A stretch of 64,000 bases of DNA from Rhizomucor pusillus (GCA_900175165.2 FWWN02000288.1:62001-126000); one strand, 5' to 3'; shown: positions 32,723 to 44,686, counted from the first letter of the stretch. A program made the numbers and translations. Notes: generated by a model from the letters alone, not told the origin.

Positions 32723-33406
32723 TGATATACTACATAAAAGGATGCAAGGGAAAAAGATAGGAGGAGAGAAAAAGGAGTGCTTTTTAGAGCAAAAGTTTCA
32801 GCCTCTCGGACGAAAACATCACCTGAGCGCGATGACTCGAGCCGGTGCCTGCCACCAACATTGACTGTACTTTGCAGTATTTAAAGCTCTCTCAACGAAC
32901 CAGACCCACATCACGGTACTCTTGTTGCTCGTTGGTCATACTATACCATCATAGATGAATGTCTTGTAATCAGTTCACTCGACAATGTACATGTTGACGT
33001 GTATCTTTACCGTCCTTTCTGTCTCCTCCTGTCTTGCAGCTACCGTGTTCTCGTGCAGGATTGTACGACCTTCCAGTCCTTGTGTCACTCGATTCCAATA
33101 TCCTCTTTCGAGTATGACGGAAAACTTATAGTCTGGTCTTTCTACCATTGAGTTCATGACTTTCTATATGAAACGAAACTCAAGTATAAGGAAGGGAAGA
33201 AGGTTATTTCAGTGAAAGGAAAACGATGTGTACGAATCAGACCACTCTGCCTTTAATATTGCAAAAGGACCAGTCTATGGGTGCACATGCCAGTATTTCA
33301 GATTCAGGCTTAACATCGCCGTAATCAAACTATAAACATTGTATGTTTGACATAAGAAGCATGTCAAGGATGATCATCATGTTTATCCCATTACATCGTA
33401 TATCAA
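32723..33406. other. Intergenic, nothing recognised
   Basis: Promoter side of the leftward transcription-factor-like gene and 3' side of the first sulfotransferase-like gene. Small frames (for example 32975-33157 minus) resemble nothing. No zinc-cluster exon was found here. Confidence 0.4.
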
Positions 33407-34230
33407 TTAACTAGCAGTTGTAGCTTCTTGTTGCACGGAGGAGAACTTGGCCTTGAATTCCTGTATGCGGGCCCGCAGTTCCTGGGTCGAGTTGAGACGA
33501 GGATAAGGTTCGTCCGGGATAGGTTTGCCAAGGAATGGACATAGCTTTTCCCAACCCTCGCCGAGTTCCATAACCAGCAAGCGATCTTGAGGAACGAAAG
33601 ACTTGACCCATTCATTGTGTTCGTTGAACTTTCTTTTGATCCGCTCCTCGTCTTTGAACTCAGCGCTGTCCGTCTTGAAGTCGCCGTCGAGTACGATCGT
33701 ATCGATCATTTCTTTCATTTCTGCCATACGCTTGTTTGACTTTGCAACTTCATCCAGGTGCTGCTGGCTTTCCCAGATGCTGCTTTTGACCGAATTGTAC
33801 CAGCTGTCGGCCGAGCGTACGGTGAGGATAATTTTGGCATCCGGATACTTGTTGACAAGCTGCTCGACAAACGCGGCGGTAGGCCAGCTAGAAAAAAAGC
33901 AATCGCGTCAGTATAAAGGATTTATAATATTATGAAGAGACATGAACATACTCCACTGCTGCGTCAAAATCCTTGTAGATCTCGTCCCAGTCTGCCTCTT
34001 CAGGATGTTCGTAAGCATGCTTGAAAGCAAGTGGATTCTTGTGCGTTCCTTCGGCAAACGATTTCATGTGATGCGTGGTGTATCTAATTGAATGGTTGGT
34101 ACATTGATGTGAGTCCATTTGTAGTATAACACGGAATCGCTTGTTGTTACCCTAGTTTGTTGAGCGCTTCTCGCAAGCTGTCGGTGCCTGTGCGGCCGTA
34201 ACCTGCGCCGATGACTTTCAAAGGTGCCAT
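33407..34230 (-). CDS. Sulfotransferase-like P-loop protein, array copy 1
   Basis: Exons 34230-34151, 34083-33952 and 33887-33407 give 230 residues. The P-loop-like start VIGAGYGRTGTDSLREAL matches the PAPS-binding loop of the fungal/bacterial Sulfotransfer_4 family (PF17784). Later markers are YTTHHMKSFAEG, YPDAKIILTVRSADSWYNSV and LLVMELGEGWEKLCPFLGK, then DEPYPRLNS. Introns sit after the LG that ends exon 1 and inside the Asp codon before WPT, both phase 2, as in every other copy. Enzymes of this fold transfer sulfate from PAPS; the fungal members have no established substrate. It is the most left-hand member of the array and among its more diverged ones. The ~500 bases upstream to copy 2 hold no gene. 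Confidence 0.85.
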
Positions 34231-34726
34231 TGTGAGATCAAGAGGAGTAGGAGTAGAAATTATCAACAATGATCTGAGCTTTCTCACGACCAGCCTTCAT
34301 TTAAATAATGCAGCAGCCAGGACGACCACATCGGGAATCGGGTTCCTAGTTCTGCCGACTGCCGCACGCAATATTGCGCAATCGGATTAACTCTCAACCC
34401 GAAGTGGGACGCTGTATTCCTTATTAGGATACACAAGCTGCGGATGTTTAGTCTGCAAAGCCGTTCAACCGAAGTGCTCAAAAATAATACGTTCTTTAGA
34501 TCTTTGAAATGCTTTTTACGAAATAAACGATCTTTGGGTAGACGTGCTCAGATCACACCACCTTGTAACCATCGACTACTTTTCATTACAAAGCCATTTG
34601 TTTTATTGATCTTCATAGAACCACTGATATGAGCCGTCGTAAGAAGTATGTCGTAAAACACCAACCATGCGCTGAAAACTTAAAGATACATTCTTTGATT
34701 TATTTATGGCCATCATAAAGGACGGA

Positions 34727-35532
34727 CTTTCCAACTGCCAATTCATATGCTTGCTTTGCATGACACCGCTTTTAATTCCGTTCTTCATTGCGACATATTC
34801 TTCGGTCGAGTTACCGCGAGGGTAAGGTTCGTCAGGATGTCTTTACCAAGGAAAGAACACAGTTTTTCCCACCCATCGCCGAGCTCCATAATCAGGAGAC
34901 GTTCAGGAGGTACCAACGCCTTGACACGTTCGATGTGCTCAGTAAACACGGATTTCATAAATTCTTCATCGGTGAGACGGTCTTGTAAGTGGCTCTCGAC
35001 GGATACGGTAGTCATCATATCCAAGAGTCTTCGCAGCTGCTCATCACCTTGCTCTGCTTTTTCCTTCATCACCGACTCCATCTTGAATATAGTGTTTGAC
35101 GCAGACTTGTACCAACTCTCGGGGCTACGTGTGGTGAGATAACCTTGACATCAGGATACTTTTTCATCAACGGCTCCACAAGATGAAATGTCGGCAAGCT
35201 GACAGGATACAATGAGAACAGTGGGTATAGATAGATTATTCCTCTACTTTTGTCGACGATATGAACTTACTCTAGAGAAGCGTCGTAGTCCTTGTAGATC
35301 TCGTCCCAGTCAATTGGATCATCTGAATGCAAATAGTTGTGTTTGAAAGCGAGAGGATCAAGCTCTGGGTTAACCATGAATTCTTTCGGATGGCACGTAT
35401 GGTAATTTCTTAGTACATATACATTATTCCCACTTGTATTTCATAGACATACTTGAGCTTGTCCAGTGCCACACATAGATTGTGAGTACCCGTGCGAGCA
35501 AATCCAGCACCGATGACTTGAAGAGGCACCAT
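34727..35532 (-). pseudogene. Sulfotransferase-like pseudogene, array copy 2
   Basis: Same three-exon layout as its neighbours, starting at the ATG at 35532, but broken. Compared with copy 3, one base is missing around 34834-34837 (in the FLGKDIPDEPYP region) and another around 35139 (in the ILTIRSPESW region). The last ~45 bases also carry small deletions, so the C-terminal frame runs into unrelated sequence. Otherwise nucleotide similarity to copy 3 is high, including the ELGDGWEKLC stretch, which points to recent loss. Sequencing or assembly error is the alternative for each single-base change, but three or more independent ones make decay likelier. Confidence 0.8.
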
Positions 35533-35949
35533 GAAACAAAGGTTGAGGAAAAAGAAGACATGCCTTAGCCTTTTATATCGTCACCTGATGCTTGGGCGCT
35601 GATTGATTCCCCCGCATATTCAAATACTCGTAAAGAGCTTAGCGGCCCAGGTACATAAGGCGTACATACATATCCCAGTCGCCAGATGCAAAAGACAAAT
35701 GCAACAATATGCATCGCAACCATAACTAGCTCTATTTCAGGACCTTTTTTATTCTCTTGGGTATTCGATTTACACCCAGCTCTTCTAAGCTTTCTCAATA
35801 ATGTTAAGGCAACAAGCTGCTCCATCAGGAGTAATCGGTTCAGGCGGGACACTGGACTTGATCATTGATTGCGCTCAGTTAATAGGGCTTTCATAACTCT
35901 TAGTCATCGAGATGGTTTTGCAACAGAAATGATGGGCTAGATATGATTG

Positions 35950-36125
35950 AGATAATATCATATATTCTTTGGACATGCTGATCTCCTTGCTTTTCTTTTG
36001 CTTTCATGGACTCTCTCGATTTCAATATCATGTTTGATACAGAACTTGGACCAGCTCTTAAAGCTGCAGATGGTGACAATGACTTAAGTCATATCAGGAT
36101 ATCTCCTCACTAACTCTTTATATAC
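35950..36125 (-). pseudogene. Sulfotransferase-like gene remnant
   Basis: This stretch aligns by eye to part of exon 3 of the neighbouring copies on the minus strand, the segment covering YPDAK to the SNTIFKM region (plus-strand words such as tttgatacagaacttggaccagct and gacttaagtcatatcaggata). Exons 1 and 2 and the rest of exon 3 are missing, and the match is full of substitutions. It is immediately followed (36160-36370) by sequence resembling the promoter and 3' flanks of other copies, so a whole unit was once here. Confidence 0.6.
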
Positions 36126-36389
36126 CGATTGTCACGCAGAGTAAAGTTGGAATGATTTACACGGACACCTGTGGAGCGAACTTCTGTTCTCCTCCCACTC
36201 CTTTCCTTTACACCAATGAAAAGACCCACCTAGCCAGGAATCCGGTCATGCAATATGTCAACGCAATTTTTTACTACAGATCATCCAGCTTTATAGCTTA
36301 CATCCTTGCTACGTATAGAAAGAACCATTGGGCAAATGATAGTCTTAGCATATCAACTTTACTGGATATAAAGACAATATCTACGTCGA

Positions 36390-37206
36390 TCACGCTTTTC
36401 CAACTGCCAACTCGTATGCTTCTTTTGCGTCGACACCATTTTTAAATCCTTCCTTCATTACGAGGTACTCTTCGGTCGAGTTACCGCGAGGATAAGGTTC
36501 GTCAGGGATGTCTTTACCAAGGAAAGGGCACAGTTTTTCCCATCCATCACCGAGCTCCATAATCAAGAGATGTTCAGGAGGTACCAGCGCCTTGATACGC
36601 TCGTTGTGCTTAGTAAACACGGATTTCATAAATTCCTCATCATCGAGACGGTCTGGATACTGGCTCGAGATGGCTATGGTAGACGCCATATCAAGGATCT
36701 GTCTAAACCGCTCGTCACCTTGCTCTGCTCTTTCTTTCAATACCGGCCACATCTTGAATATTGTGTTTGACGCAGACTTGTACCAGCTCTCAGGGCTACG
36801 TATGGTGAGAATAACCTTGGCATCAGGATACTTTTTCATCAACGGCTCCACAAGATGAAATGTCGGCAAGCTAAGGATACATTAAAAACGGACATACGTG
36901 AATTCCTCCTCACTATTTCTCAATCATATGAACTTACTCTACAGAAGCGTCGTAGTCCTTGTAGATCTCGTCCCAGTCAATTGGATCATCTGGATGTAAA
37001 TAGTTGTGTTTAAAGGCAAGAGGATCAAGCTCTGGATTAACCACAAATTCTTTCATGTGGCACGTATGGTAACTTTCTATTTCTTAGTACGTGCAAACTA
37101 CTCCCACTTGTACTTCATAGACATACCCGAGCTTGTCCAGTGCCATGCACAGACTGTGGGTGCCCGTGCGAGCAAATCCAGCGCCGATGACTTGAAGAGG
37201 TGCCAT
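36390..37206 (-). CDS. Sulfotransferase-like P-loop protein, array copy 3
   Basis: Exons 37206-37127, 37072-36938 and 36870-36390 give 231 residues. P-loop VIGAGFARTGTHSLCMAL, then HTCHMKEFVVNPELDPLAF with DDPIDWDEIYKDYDAS in exon 2. Exon 3 has YPDAKVILTIRSPESWYKSA, EHLLIMELGDGWEKLCPF and DEPYPRGNSTEEY. The frame is intact and the C-terminus (YELAVGKA) is close to that of copies 5 and 6. Copy 2 is its nearest relative. PF17784-type sulfotransferase fold; substrate unknown. Confidence 0.85.
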
Positions 37207-37524
37207 GAAACAAGTTGGAGGAAGAAGAATATTCGAAAGACAAACATAACGCCCGTTGGCGTTTTATATCGTCATACGATGTTGTTTGCATGTGACTTGT
37301 ACACCTGCGCCTATTCACATAGTGAAACACTTAGCGGTCCAGTTAGTCAAGGCATACATCCCTTAGCTGTCAGATCTGCAAAAAGCAAATGCAACGAGCC
37401 ATTAGTAGTTCTATTTAAGTGAGCTAATTGAACGCGTACGACTCTGTATTATCCTCTTTCAACGTATTAGTATATCATAGCACTAGTAGATCTGACATTG
37501 GTTTTCAATTTACAAATAGTGTTC

Positions 37525-38316
37525 ATAAGTCTTCTCTTGTATCTTGGCTAGTTTGTATCCGCCCCGCATAGCAACAAGCTCTTCAGTTGAGCTGCCAGAG
37601 TATAACGCTTGTTAGGAATTTCTTTGTCACAAAGAATAGGGAGCACAGCTTTCACCGAGCTCCATCAACAGGAGTAAGCGCTGCTCAGGCGTGAAGCTGG
37701 ATTTGATACATTCATTGTGCTCAGTAAACACTGCTTTCATAAATCTTCGTTGTCGATGCGACCTTGGGAGCAACCCGAACTGGACATGGTCGAGATCATA
37801 GCATAAATCCTTTGGAAACGTTGCTCTCCTTTTTCCTTCATGGCCTGTCTCGATTTGAATATAGTGTTTGCTGCAGACCTCTACCAGTTCTCAGGGCTGC
37901 GGACGGTGAGGATGACTTTGGCGTCAGGATATTTCTTCATAAGGGCTCCAAGAATTGTCATGTAGGGAAGCTGCTGGTAGAGCAAACAACATATAAAGGA
38001 AAATCAATCAGTTATTCGCACGTTTACAGCCGGCGATGGGGAACTTACTCCACAGCTGCGTCGTAGTTATCGTACACTTTGTCCCGATCAAACCGGTCGT
38101 CTGGGTGAAGATAATTATGCTTGAAAGGAAACGGATCATGATCCAGGCTCTTGTAACTAATTTGCTAGTTAACAAGATAGGCATATCCAGCAGAAGAGAA
38201 AGTCTGCGGCAACAATAAAAATGATAATAATATGCCTTACCCGAGCTTATCCAGAGCTAGATTAAATTGTATGTATCTGTGCGTGCAAAGCCAGCACAGG
38301 TAACCTGAGGAGCCAT
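37525..38316 (-). pseudogene. Sulfotransferase-like pseudogene, array copy 4
   Basis: All three exon regions are recognisable on the minus strand, starting at the ATG at 38316. Exon 1 reads MAPQVTCAGFARTDTYNLI and then hits a stop, because codons and bases of the P-loop segment are lost; the Gly-Thr-Gly core is gone. Exon 3 has several small indels (for example in the ELGDGWEKLC region, where the GDGW words are missing). Flanking and internal words remain nearest to copy 5. This copy is more decayed than copy 2. Confidence 0.85.
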
Positions 38317-38585
38317 GGACAAAAAAGAACGAGAAAAGATAGAAAGAATAACAACAGTGCAGATCCCGGAATTCTTACGCCAACAACTGTCGCGCGGAGT
38401 GAGCGCGGAATGGTTTACGCGCGCACCTGACAGCGAACCTTTGCATCAACAAAAAGATAACAGACTGTAGATCATCTGGCTACTGCTTGCACCCTTTCTA
38501 TGTATAGAAAGAATCATTGGACAAATGGATAATCTAGTCTACCTTTACTGGATATATATATAAATACAATATCTGTACTTTCGAT

Positions 38586-39425
38586 CTACACTTTTCCAAT
38601 AGTTGCTTCATAAGTCTCTCTTGCGTCTTTGCCAGTTTTGAATCCTTCCCGCATAGCAGCAAACTCTTCTGTAGAGTTACCACGAGGGTAAGGCTCGTCA
38701 GGAATTTCCTTGCCGAGGAAGTGGCATAGTTTTTCCCATCCATCACCGAGCTCCATCACGAGTAAGCGTTCAGGCGGGACAATCGACTTGATACGTTCAT
38801 TGTGCTCAGCAAACACTGCCTTCATAAACTCTTCATCGTCAAGACGATCTTGGAAGAGACCCGAAGTGGATATGGCTGTGATCATTTCATAAATCTTTTG
38901 AAAGTGCTGGTCTCCTTGCTCTGCCTTTTCCTTCATGACATCTCTCATTTTGAAGATAGTGTTTGAGGCAGACTTGTACCAGCTTTCAGGAGTGCGGACG
39001 GTGAGGATGATTTTGGCGTCAGGATATTTCTTCATAAGGGGTTCAACGAATTGGCACGTCGGGAAACTGGTAGATCAAAATTAATCAATTAAACAGCGAA
39101 GTTTGCGCGCTCTCCTACTGGGAACTTACTCTACAGCTGCATCGTAGTTCTCATACACCTTGTCCCAGTCAATTGGGTCGTCTGGGTGAAGATAATTATG
39201 CTTGAAAGGAAGCGGATCAAGGTCCGGGTTCAGCAAGAGCTCCTTCATGTGGTGGGTCTTGTAACTAATTTGCTGGTTAACAAGATAGGCATATCCAGCA
39301 AAAAAGAAAGTCTGCGGCAGCAATAAGAATAACAATATGCCTTACCCGAGTTTATCCAGAGCTAGACATAGGCTGTGGGTACCTGTGCGACCAAAACCAG
39401 CACCGATAATCTGAAGAGGAGCCAT
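38586..39425 (-). CDS. Sulfotransferase-like P-loop protein, array copy 5
   Basis: Exons 39425-39346, 39264-39130 and 39066-38586 give 231 residues. P-loop IIGAGFGRTGTHSLCLAL, then HHMKELLLNPDLDPLPF with DDPIDWDKVYENYDAA. Exon 3 starts FPTCQFVEPLMKKYPDAKII and includes SWYKSASNTIFKM, RLLVMELGDGWEKLCHF and DEPYPRGNSTEEF, ending YEATIGKV. Same two phase-2 introns as all members. The upstream block (39530-39620) resembles sequence before copies 3 and the remnant, showing that the duplicated unit included the promoter. Confidence 0.87.
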
Positions 39426-39983
39426 GAGTTGCAAACAGAACGAAGGAAGGGGAGAAAGACGGATCTCCCCAATTTCCATTATAATACTCCAAGGGTCGCG
39501 GAGTGGGACGGGAATGGTTTTACCGGGCACCGAAAGCGGACTTGTTCTCCCACTACCCCCTCTCCCTTCTTTTACATCAATGAGAAGACTCCACTTGACC
39601 AGAAGATTAATTCATGCAGCGTGTACAACACAGTTTTTTCTAAGGTCATCCGGTTGTTATTTACAATCTTGCTGTGCATAGAATGAATCATTGGACAAAC
39701 CTTAATTTTAGTCTATCTTGCTCAACAGGATGTCACATCATATTGGATAGCTCCCAAGTCCAAAAATGCTGGGAGTTTCAGAGTCGAACGGCGCATCTTT
39801 TCGTATAACAACAGGCAAGTTATATATAATAACATATAGTCTAGAAAGGTCTAGGCTAAAGCAAATCGCTCTCTCAGCTGAGAGATGGCCAAATGCAACC
39901 GATCACGCCAGCCTTTACATGCACATTATTACATCAGTATAGATATCTTTTACTGGAATATAAAGTCAATAGCTACATTAGAT

Positions 39984-40814
39984 CTACATTTTTCCAATTG
40001 TCGATTCATATGTTTCTCTTGGGGTAGCTCCGGTTTTAAATCGTTCACGGAACGCAGCAAACTCTTCGATCGAGTTGCCACGAGGGTAAGGTTCGTTGGG
40101 GATATCTTTACCAAGGAAAGGGCATAGCTTTTCCCATCCATCGCCCAGTTCCATGATCAATAAGCGCTCAGGCGGAACAATAGCCTTGATGCGTTCATTG
40201 TGTTCGACGAACTTGCGCGTGGCGAACTCTTCGTCCTGAAGGCGGTTTTCAAATAGTCCGTGGACAATCATGGTGGAGGCCATTTCATATACATTTTTGA
40301 GATGCATGTTTCCGTTGAGGGCCTTTTCATCAAAGGATTCGCCCATCTTGAAGATAGTGTTTGAAGCAGACTTGAACCAGCTCTCAGGGCTGCGGATGGT
40401 GAGGACGACTTTGGCCTCCGGGTACTTTTTGATTAACTGTTCCACAAACTGACATGTTGGGAAACTAGCTCGTCGGAACCGTCAGTCAACGCGGCGGACG
40501 TCATTGTTGCACTGTATTTATTATGAACTTACTCGACTGCAGCATCATATTTTTCGTAAACCTTGTCCCAATCAACCGGGTCCTCTGGATGCAAGTAGTT
40601 GTGCGTGAAATCAGAAGCGTTGAGCGTCGGATCAATCAAAAGCTCCTTCATGTGATGTGTATTGTATCTATGACAACTCACATTGTTAGACCAGAGTATA
40701 GTCAAAGCAGTGAGTTATGCATTGAAACACCAACCCAAGTTTGTTTAGAGCCAGGCATAGACTGTGAGTACCAGTGCGGCCAAATCCGGCACCAATTACT
40801 TGAAGAGGGGCCAT
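39984..40814 (-). CDS. Sulfotransferase-like P-loop protein, array copy 6
   Basis: Exons 40814-40735, 40667-40533 and 40464-39984 give 231 residues. The third exon reads FPTCQFVEQLIKKYPEAKVV, SWFKSASNTIFKMGESF, PPERLLIMELGDGWEKLCPF and NEPYPRGNSIEEF, ending YESTIGKM. It is close to copy 5 but differs in the variable middle helix region (residues ~105-145), where copies differ most and where acceptor binding could be set. Intron 1 has an unusual GTTGGT donor. Confidence 0.87.
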
Positions 40815-41000
40815 GGTTTACAAAATAAGCAGTGGGAAAAATCGTTGTAGAAAAAAAAGAAAAGCAAAAATCGATGGATCAAAACTCTAATGCACCTTAA
40901 GTACCATGCCGGTTTCGGCAAAATTTTACCGCAACGGAAACCAACTTTAGCTTGCAATAATTTTTGAATTTTATTCCTGGCAACAAGAAATTCCTACTAA

Positions 41001-41857
41001 TCATTGCTGCTGTTGGGGAGGCTCAACTATTTTCGAGATCTTTTCTAGGATAGCAGCGGCAGCAGCTTTCGGATCACCATATTCGGCAAGTGCCTTAGCG
41101 TGCCACTCTCTCATTTCCGCAGTAGAGTTGCTGTGAGGATAGGGTTCACTAGGTATCTCTTTTCCTAAGAAAGGGCACAGTTTCTCCCAGCCATCGCCTA
41201 GTTCCATGATCAATAGCCTGTCTTGAGGAATAATCGATTTGGCCCACTCGATATGTTTGAGGAAAAACTTTTTTAATTCCTCGTCATCGTAACTACCGTC
41301 TTCGTTCTTTGGAACGCCATCCAGGACCATTACTTCGCGCAGCTCGTTGAGCTTGACTCTGTGTGGGGGAAGATCGCTGCTATCTAACATGGTTTTAGCT
41401 GCAAGGATTGTATTTTTCATCGATTCGCACCAGCTGTCCGGTGAACGAACAGTAAGGATGAACTTTGCATCAGGATATTTTTCAACTAGACGATCCAGGA
41501 AAAGACATGTAGGAACACTGTTGAATAAAGTATACATCAGAACCTATCGCCGGTTGTTTAAATATTGAATATGTACTTACTCCACGGCCGCCGTGTAGTC
41601 TTTGTAAATTTCATCCCAGTCTACTGGCTTTTCCGGATGCTTGTAGGCTTCTGTGAATGCGGAGGCATCAAGTTCTGGACCGCGTCTAAACAATTCCTTC
41701 ATATGGTGCGTACGGTAGCTATTTTTACAGATTAAATGTTAGGACTGCACTGGACATCCTTGCATCTTGTGACTTACCCCAGCTTGTTGAGTGCCACGCA
41801 CAGACTGGTGGTGCCGGTACGGGCATATCCTGCGCCGATTACTTCAAGTGGTGCCAT
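41001..41857 (-). CDS. Sulfotransferase-like P-loop protein, array copy 7
   Basis: Exons 41857-41778, 41718-41581 and 41517-41001 give 244 residues, the longest copy. P-loop VIGAGYARTGTTSLCVAL, exon 2 with FTEAYKHPEKPVDWDEIYKD, exon 3 VPTCLFLDRLVEKYPDAKFI and LLIMELGDGWEKLCPFLGKE. It has an extra Asp/Glu-rich insertion (NEDGSYDDEELKKFF) and a C-terminal extension ending in Pro and a Gln run. It faces copy 8 head to head across 848 bases and marks the strand switch of the array. Confidence 0.87.
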
Positions 41858-42705
41858 TTTACTGCTGATGATTTTTCTTCTTACTTCTGGAGATCCTTCG
41901 TTGCCCATCCTAAGCTCAGTATTTATATAGATTTGTAGCGAGAACATTGATCATGCCAGTTGGGTGGGCTTGGATCAGATAATCGTCAAAGCCAAGCATC
42001 GTCGGGTTAATTACATGCCGATTGTCGGAACAGTTTTGACTCAAAAGTCTGAAATGCCCTGATCAAGCAAAACCGTTGTATACAACAGTGCGACCCGTGT
42101 TTGCTAGAAACTCTTGTAGGACACGACCATGGTTGAAACGCTTTTACTACTGATCTTTAAATTGATGGATAGGCGCGGAGCTGCGCATCATCGCCGGGCA
42201 CACATGACATGTTTCTGCGGTTTACACACGAGTTCCAAAAATTAATGTCGCTGCAATTTGCCGTTTTGGTGTATAAATGTATTATAAAATTTCACAAATT
42301 GCGACATTACTTTTGGCGAAAAGTATACTCTTCATCTTAAAGCGGCTCCTCCTCCCCTTTTGAGTGTGGAGACAGGGAAAAAAGAGGGTATAGGTCAGTC
42401 CAAGCGTCGGCGTTCATGTTTGCAACACTTGACATTCGTCGATCTCGATCTTTTGTCCATTTGTGCCGGATTGTTTTAGCCTGCCGTTGTATATATTGAT
42501 CACAAATAATATCCTTGACTGATTAAATGAGCTGCAAAACGCATATACAGCTATTTCAGGAGAGGCGCAGGGTTAAGATTCAGGGGTTCAGCGACGGCTT
42601 ATGCATTCGACGTACGACGACACGGAATTCTGAAAGTCAGCAAGACTCTTGCGTTGCTGACAGTTTTCATTCTTTTTCTGCTCCTTCTGCTTATTACACG
42701 CAACC
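41858..42705. promoter_or_regulatory. Divergent promoter region between array copies 7 and 8
   Basis: 848 bases without a gene separate two outward-reading sulfotransferase-like genes. TATA-like words lie near 41920 (for copy 7, tatttatatag) and near 42490 (for copy 8, gtatatattg). No specific regulator site was recognised. It is the only bidirectional spacer in the array. Confidence 0.45.
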
Positions 42706-43565
42706 ATGAAAGTTATTGGAGCTGGTTTCTGCCGAACGGGCACAAACAGTCTTCATCTGGCGTTAACAAAACTCGGGTAATACTTGCGCCTGTCTACTCA
42801 AGCTCCAAAGCATCGCTAATGACTTGGCTTTTTATTCATTCAAAGATACAATACATTGCACATGAAAGTGCTAATAGAGCGCGAAGATCTTGATCCTGAT
42901 CAGTTTACAGAAGCATGGTTGCATCCAGAGAAAGCCGACTTTGACAAGCTCTTTGCTGGTTTCGACGCAGGCGTAGAGTAAGCGAACATTTATAAGTGCT
43001 GATCCGTGATGCTTGATGTACCAATTGCGAGCTGTTTTTCTTCGTTTTACATAGCCACCCTACCTGCGACTTGCTGGTACCTTTGATGAACAAGTATCCT
43101 GATGCCAAAGTTATTTTGACCGTACGCGATGCTGACAAATGGTACGATTCAGTGTACAAAACTTGCTACCCATCCCAGCAAGCGTTCGACTACCGATCTA
43201 AAGATTTCCCGCGCCTTGGGAAATTAAAGCGCATGAACGAAACAACTGTGCTCGATGGAGCATTTGGTGACCCCGAGAGAATGAACGATCGAGAGACTAT
43301 TATCCGCATGTTCAACGAGCGAAACGAATGGGTCAAGGCGAACGTTCCCGCAGACCGCTTGCTCGTCATGGAGCTCGGTGTAGACGGATGGGAAAAGCTG
43401 TGTGCCTTTTTGGGCAAGGAGGTACCTGATGAACCTTATCCCAAATCCAACTCCAGACAGGAGTTTGAAGAAATGATGCGATTGTTTATACAAGACGGTC
43501 AAGATGGTCGCGCCGTCATGGAATCTGCTATGGCACAGTTGAAGAGACAGAAATCTACGACTTAA
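42706..43565 (+). CDS. Sulfotransferase-like P-loop protein, array copy 8
   Basis: Exons 42706-42776, 42846-42977 and 43055-43565 give 237 residues. It starts directly at MKVIGAGFCRTGTNSLHLAL, lacking the APL tripeptide seen after Met in the other copies. Exon 2 has LHMKVLIEREDLDPDQFTEA; exon 3 has HPTCDLLVPLMNKYPDAKVI, ADKWYDSVYKTCYPSQQAF, LLVMELGVDGWEKLCAF with an extra Val in the ELGDGW motif, and DEPYPKSNSRQEF. Same intron positions and phases. It is one of two rightward copies. Confidence 0.85.
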
Positions 43566-43850
43566 AGTTTAAATGTAGAGTTGTTCGTAATAAAACGCAA
43601 CATTGAGCAGCTGATGCGGGATAAATCATTGGTTGAACAGAAATGAGCAGCTGATCGACGACTTTTAATCCCGGGTACCGAATTCCGAGATGAGACATAA
43701 TATTGCGTCGCCTTGCGCAATTTGGTTGTACCACCTCGGTATCGGGGTATTTCATTACCGAAGTCTGCCTTGCCATTCTCTTTTTAAATCAAGCCTTCGA
43801 GACAGGGCGGAGGAAAATAGCATAATTCAAACAACCAGAGCATCATCATC

Positions 43851-44686
43851 ATGGCACCACTTGAAGTTATCGGCGCAGGATTTGGACGAACTGGAACCAA
43901 CAGTTTGTGTGTAGCACTCAACATGCTCGGGTATGTGGACCAAAGTTGTTTTACGACTACTGGTATACATCATTCGTTAACAAACAATACTTGCTAATAT
44001 TAGATACAAAACACATCACATGAAAGAGATCATCAGGCGTCCCGAGCTGGACCCAAGTCTGTTTACTGAAGCGTACAACCACCCCGAAAGACAAGGTGAC
44101 TGGGACAAAATCTATGAAAATTACAACGCTGCAGTGGAGTAAGTCAAAACTGGCATAGTTAAATTATTGAATTGACTTAACCAACAACAATGTATATTAT
44201 CTAAGTCATCCTACCTGCGTTTTCGTTGAGCAATTAATGAAAAAGTATCCAGATGCCAAAGTTATTCTCACTGTTCGGTCACCAGAGAGCTGGTACAAGT
44301 CGGTCAAGAAGACGATTTATCAAGCCTACAAGATGATGCAGCAGCAACCTCAAACAGACCCACGCATGGTTAAATTCCAGGAAATGGTTAGCACTGTCTT
44401 TGTTGACGGAGCCTTTGCGGATGAAAGCAGAATGGAAGATGAAGAATACTTGAAAGCTGCCTTTGTCAAGCACAATGAATGGGTGAAAGCAAATGTTCCT
44501 GCAGATCGACTGTTGGTAATGGAGCTCGGTGATGGATGGGACAAGCTATGTCCGTTTTTGGGCAAGGAGATTCCCAGCGAACCATACCCACGCAGCAACT
44601 CTACCGAAGAATTTGAGACGATGCGTCAATCGTTCCTTCCTGGAAAGAACGGTCTTGGAGAAGCCGTTGCAAAACACATGAACTAA
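43851..44686 (+). CDS. Sulfotransferase-like P-loop protein, array copy 9
   Basis: Exons 43851-43930, 44004-44138 and 44206-44686 give 231 residues. P-loop VIGAGFGRTGTNSLCVAL, exon 2 YKTHHMKEIIRRPELDPSLF with ERQGDWDKIYENYNAA, exon 3 HPTCVFVEQLMKKYPDAKVI, SWYKSVKKTIYQAYKMM, LLVMELGDGWDKLCPFLGKE and SEPYPRSNSTEEF. It closes the array on the right. The frame is intact and the intron phases match the others. Confidence 0.87.

Noticed and set aside
32723..32900. Hidden zinc-cluster exon upstream of the transcription-factor-like gene
   Set aside because: No Cys-x2-Cys-x6-Cys pattern occurs in any frame of this stretch.
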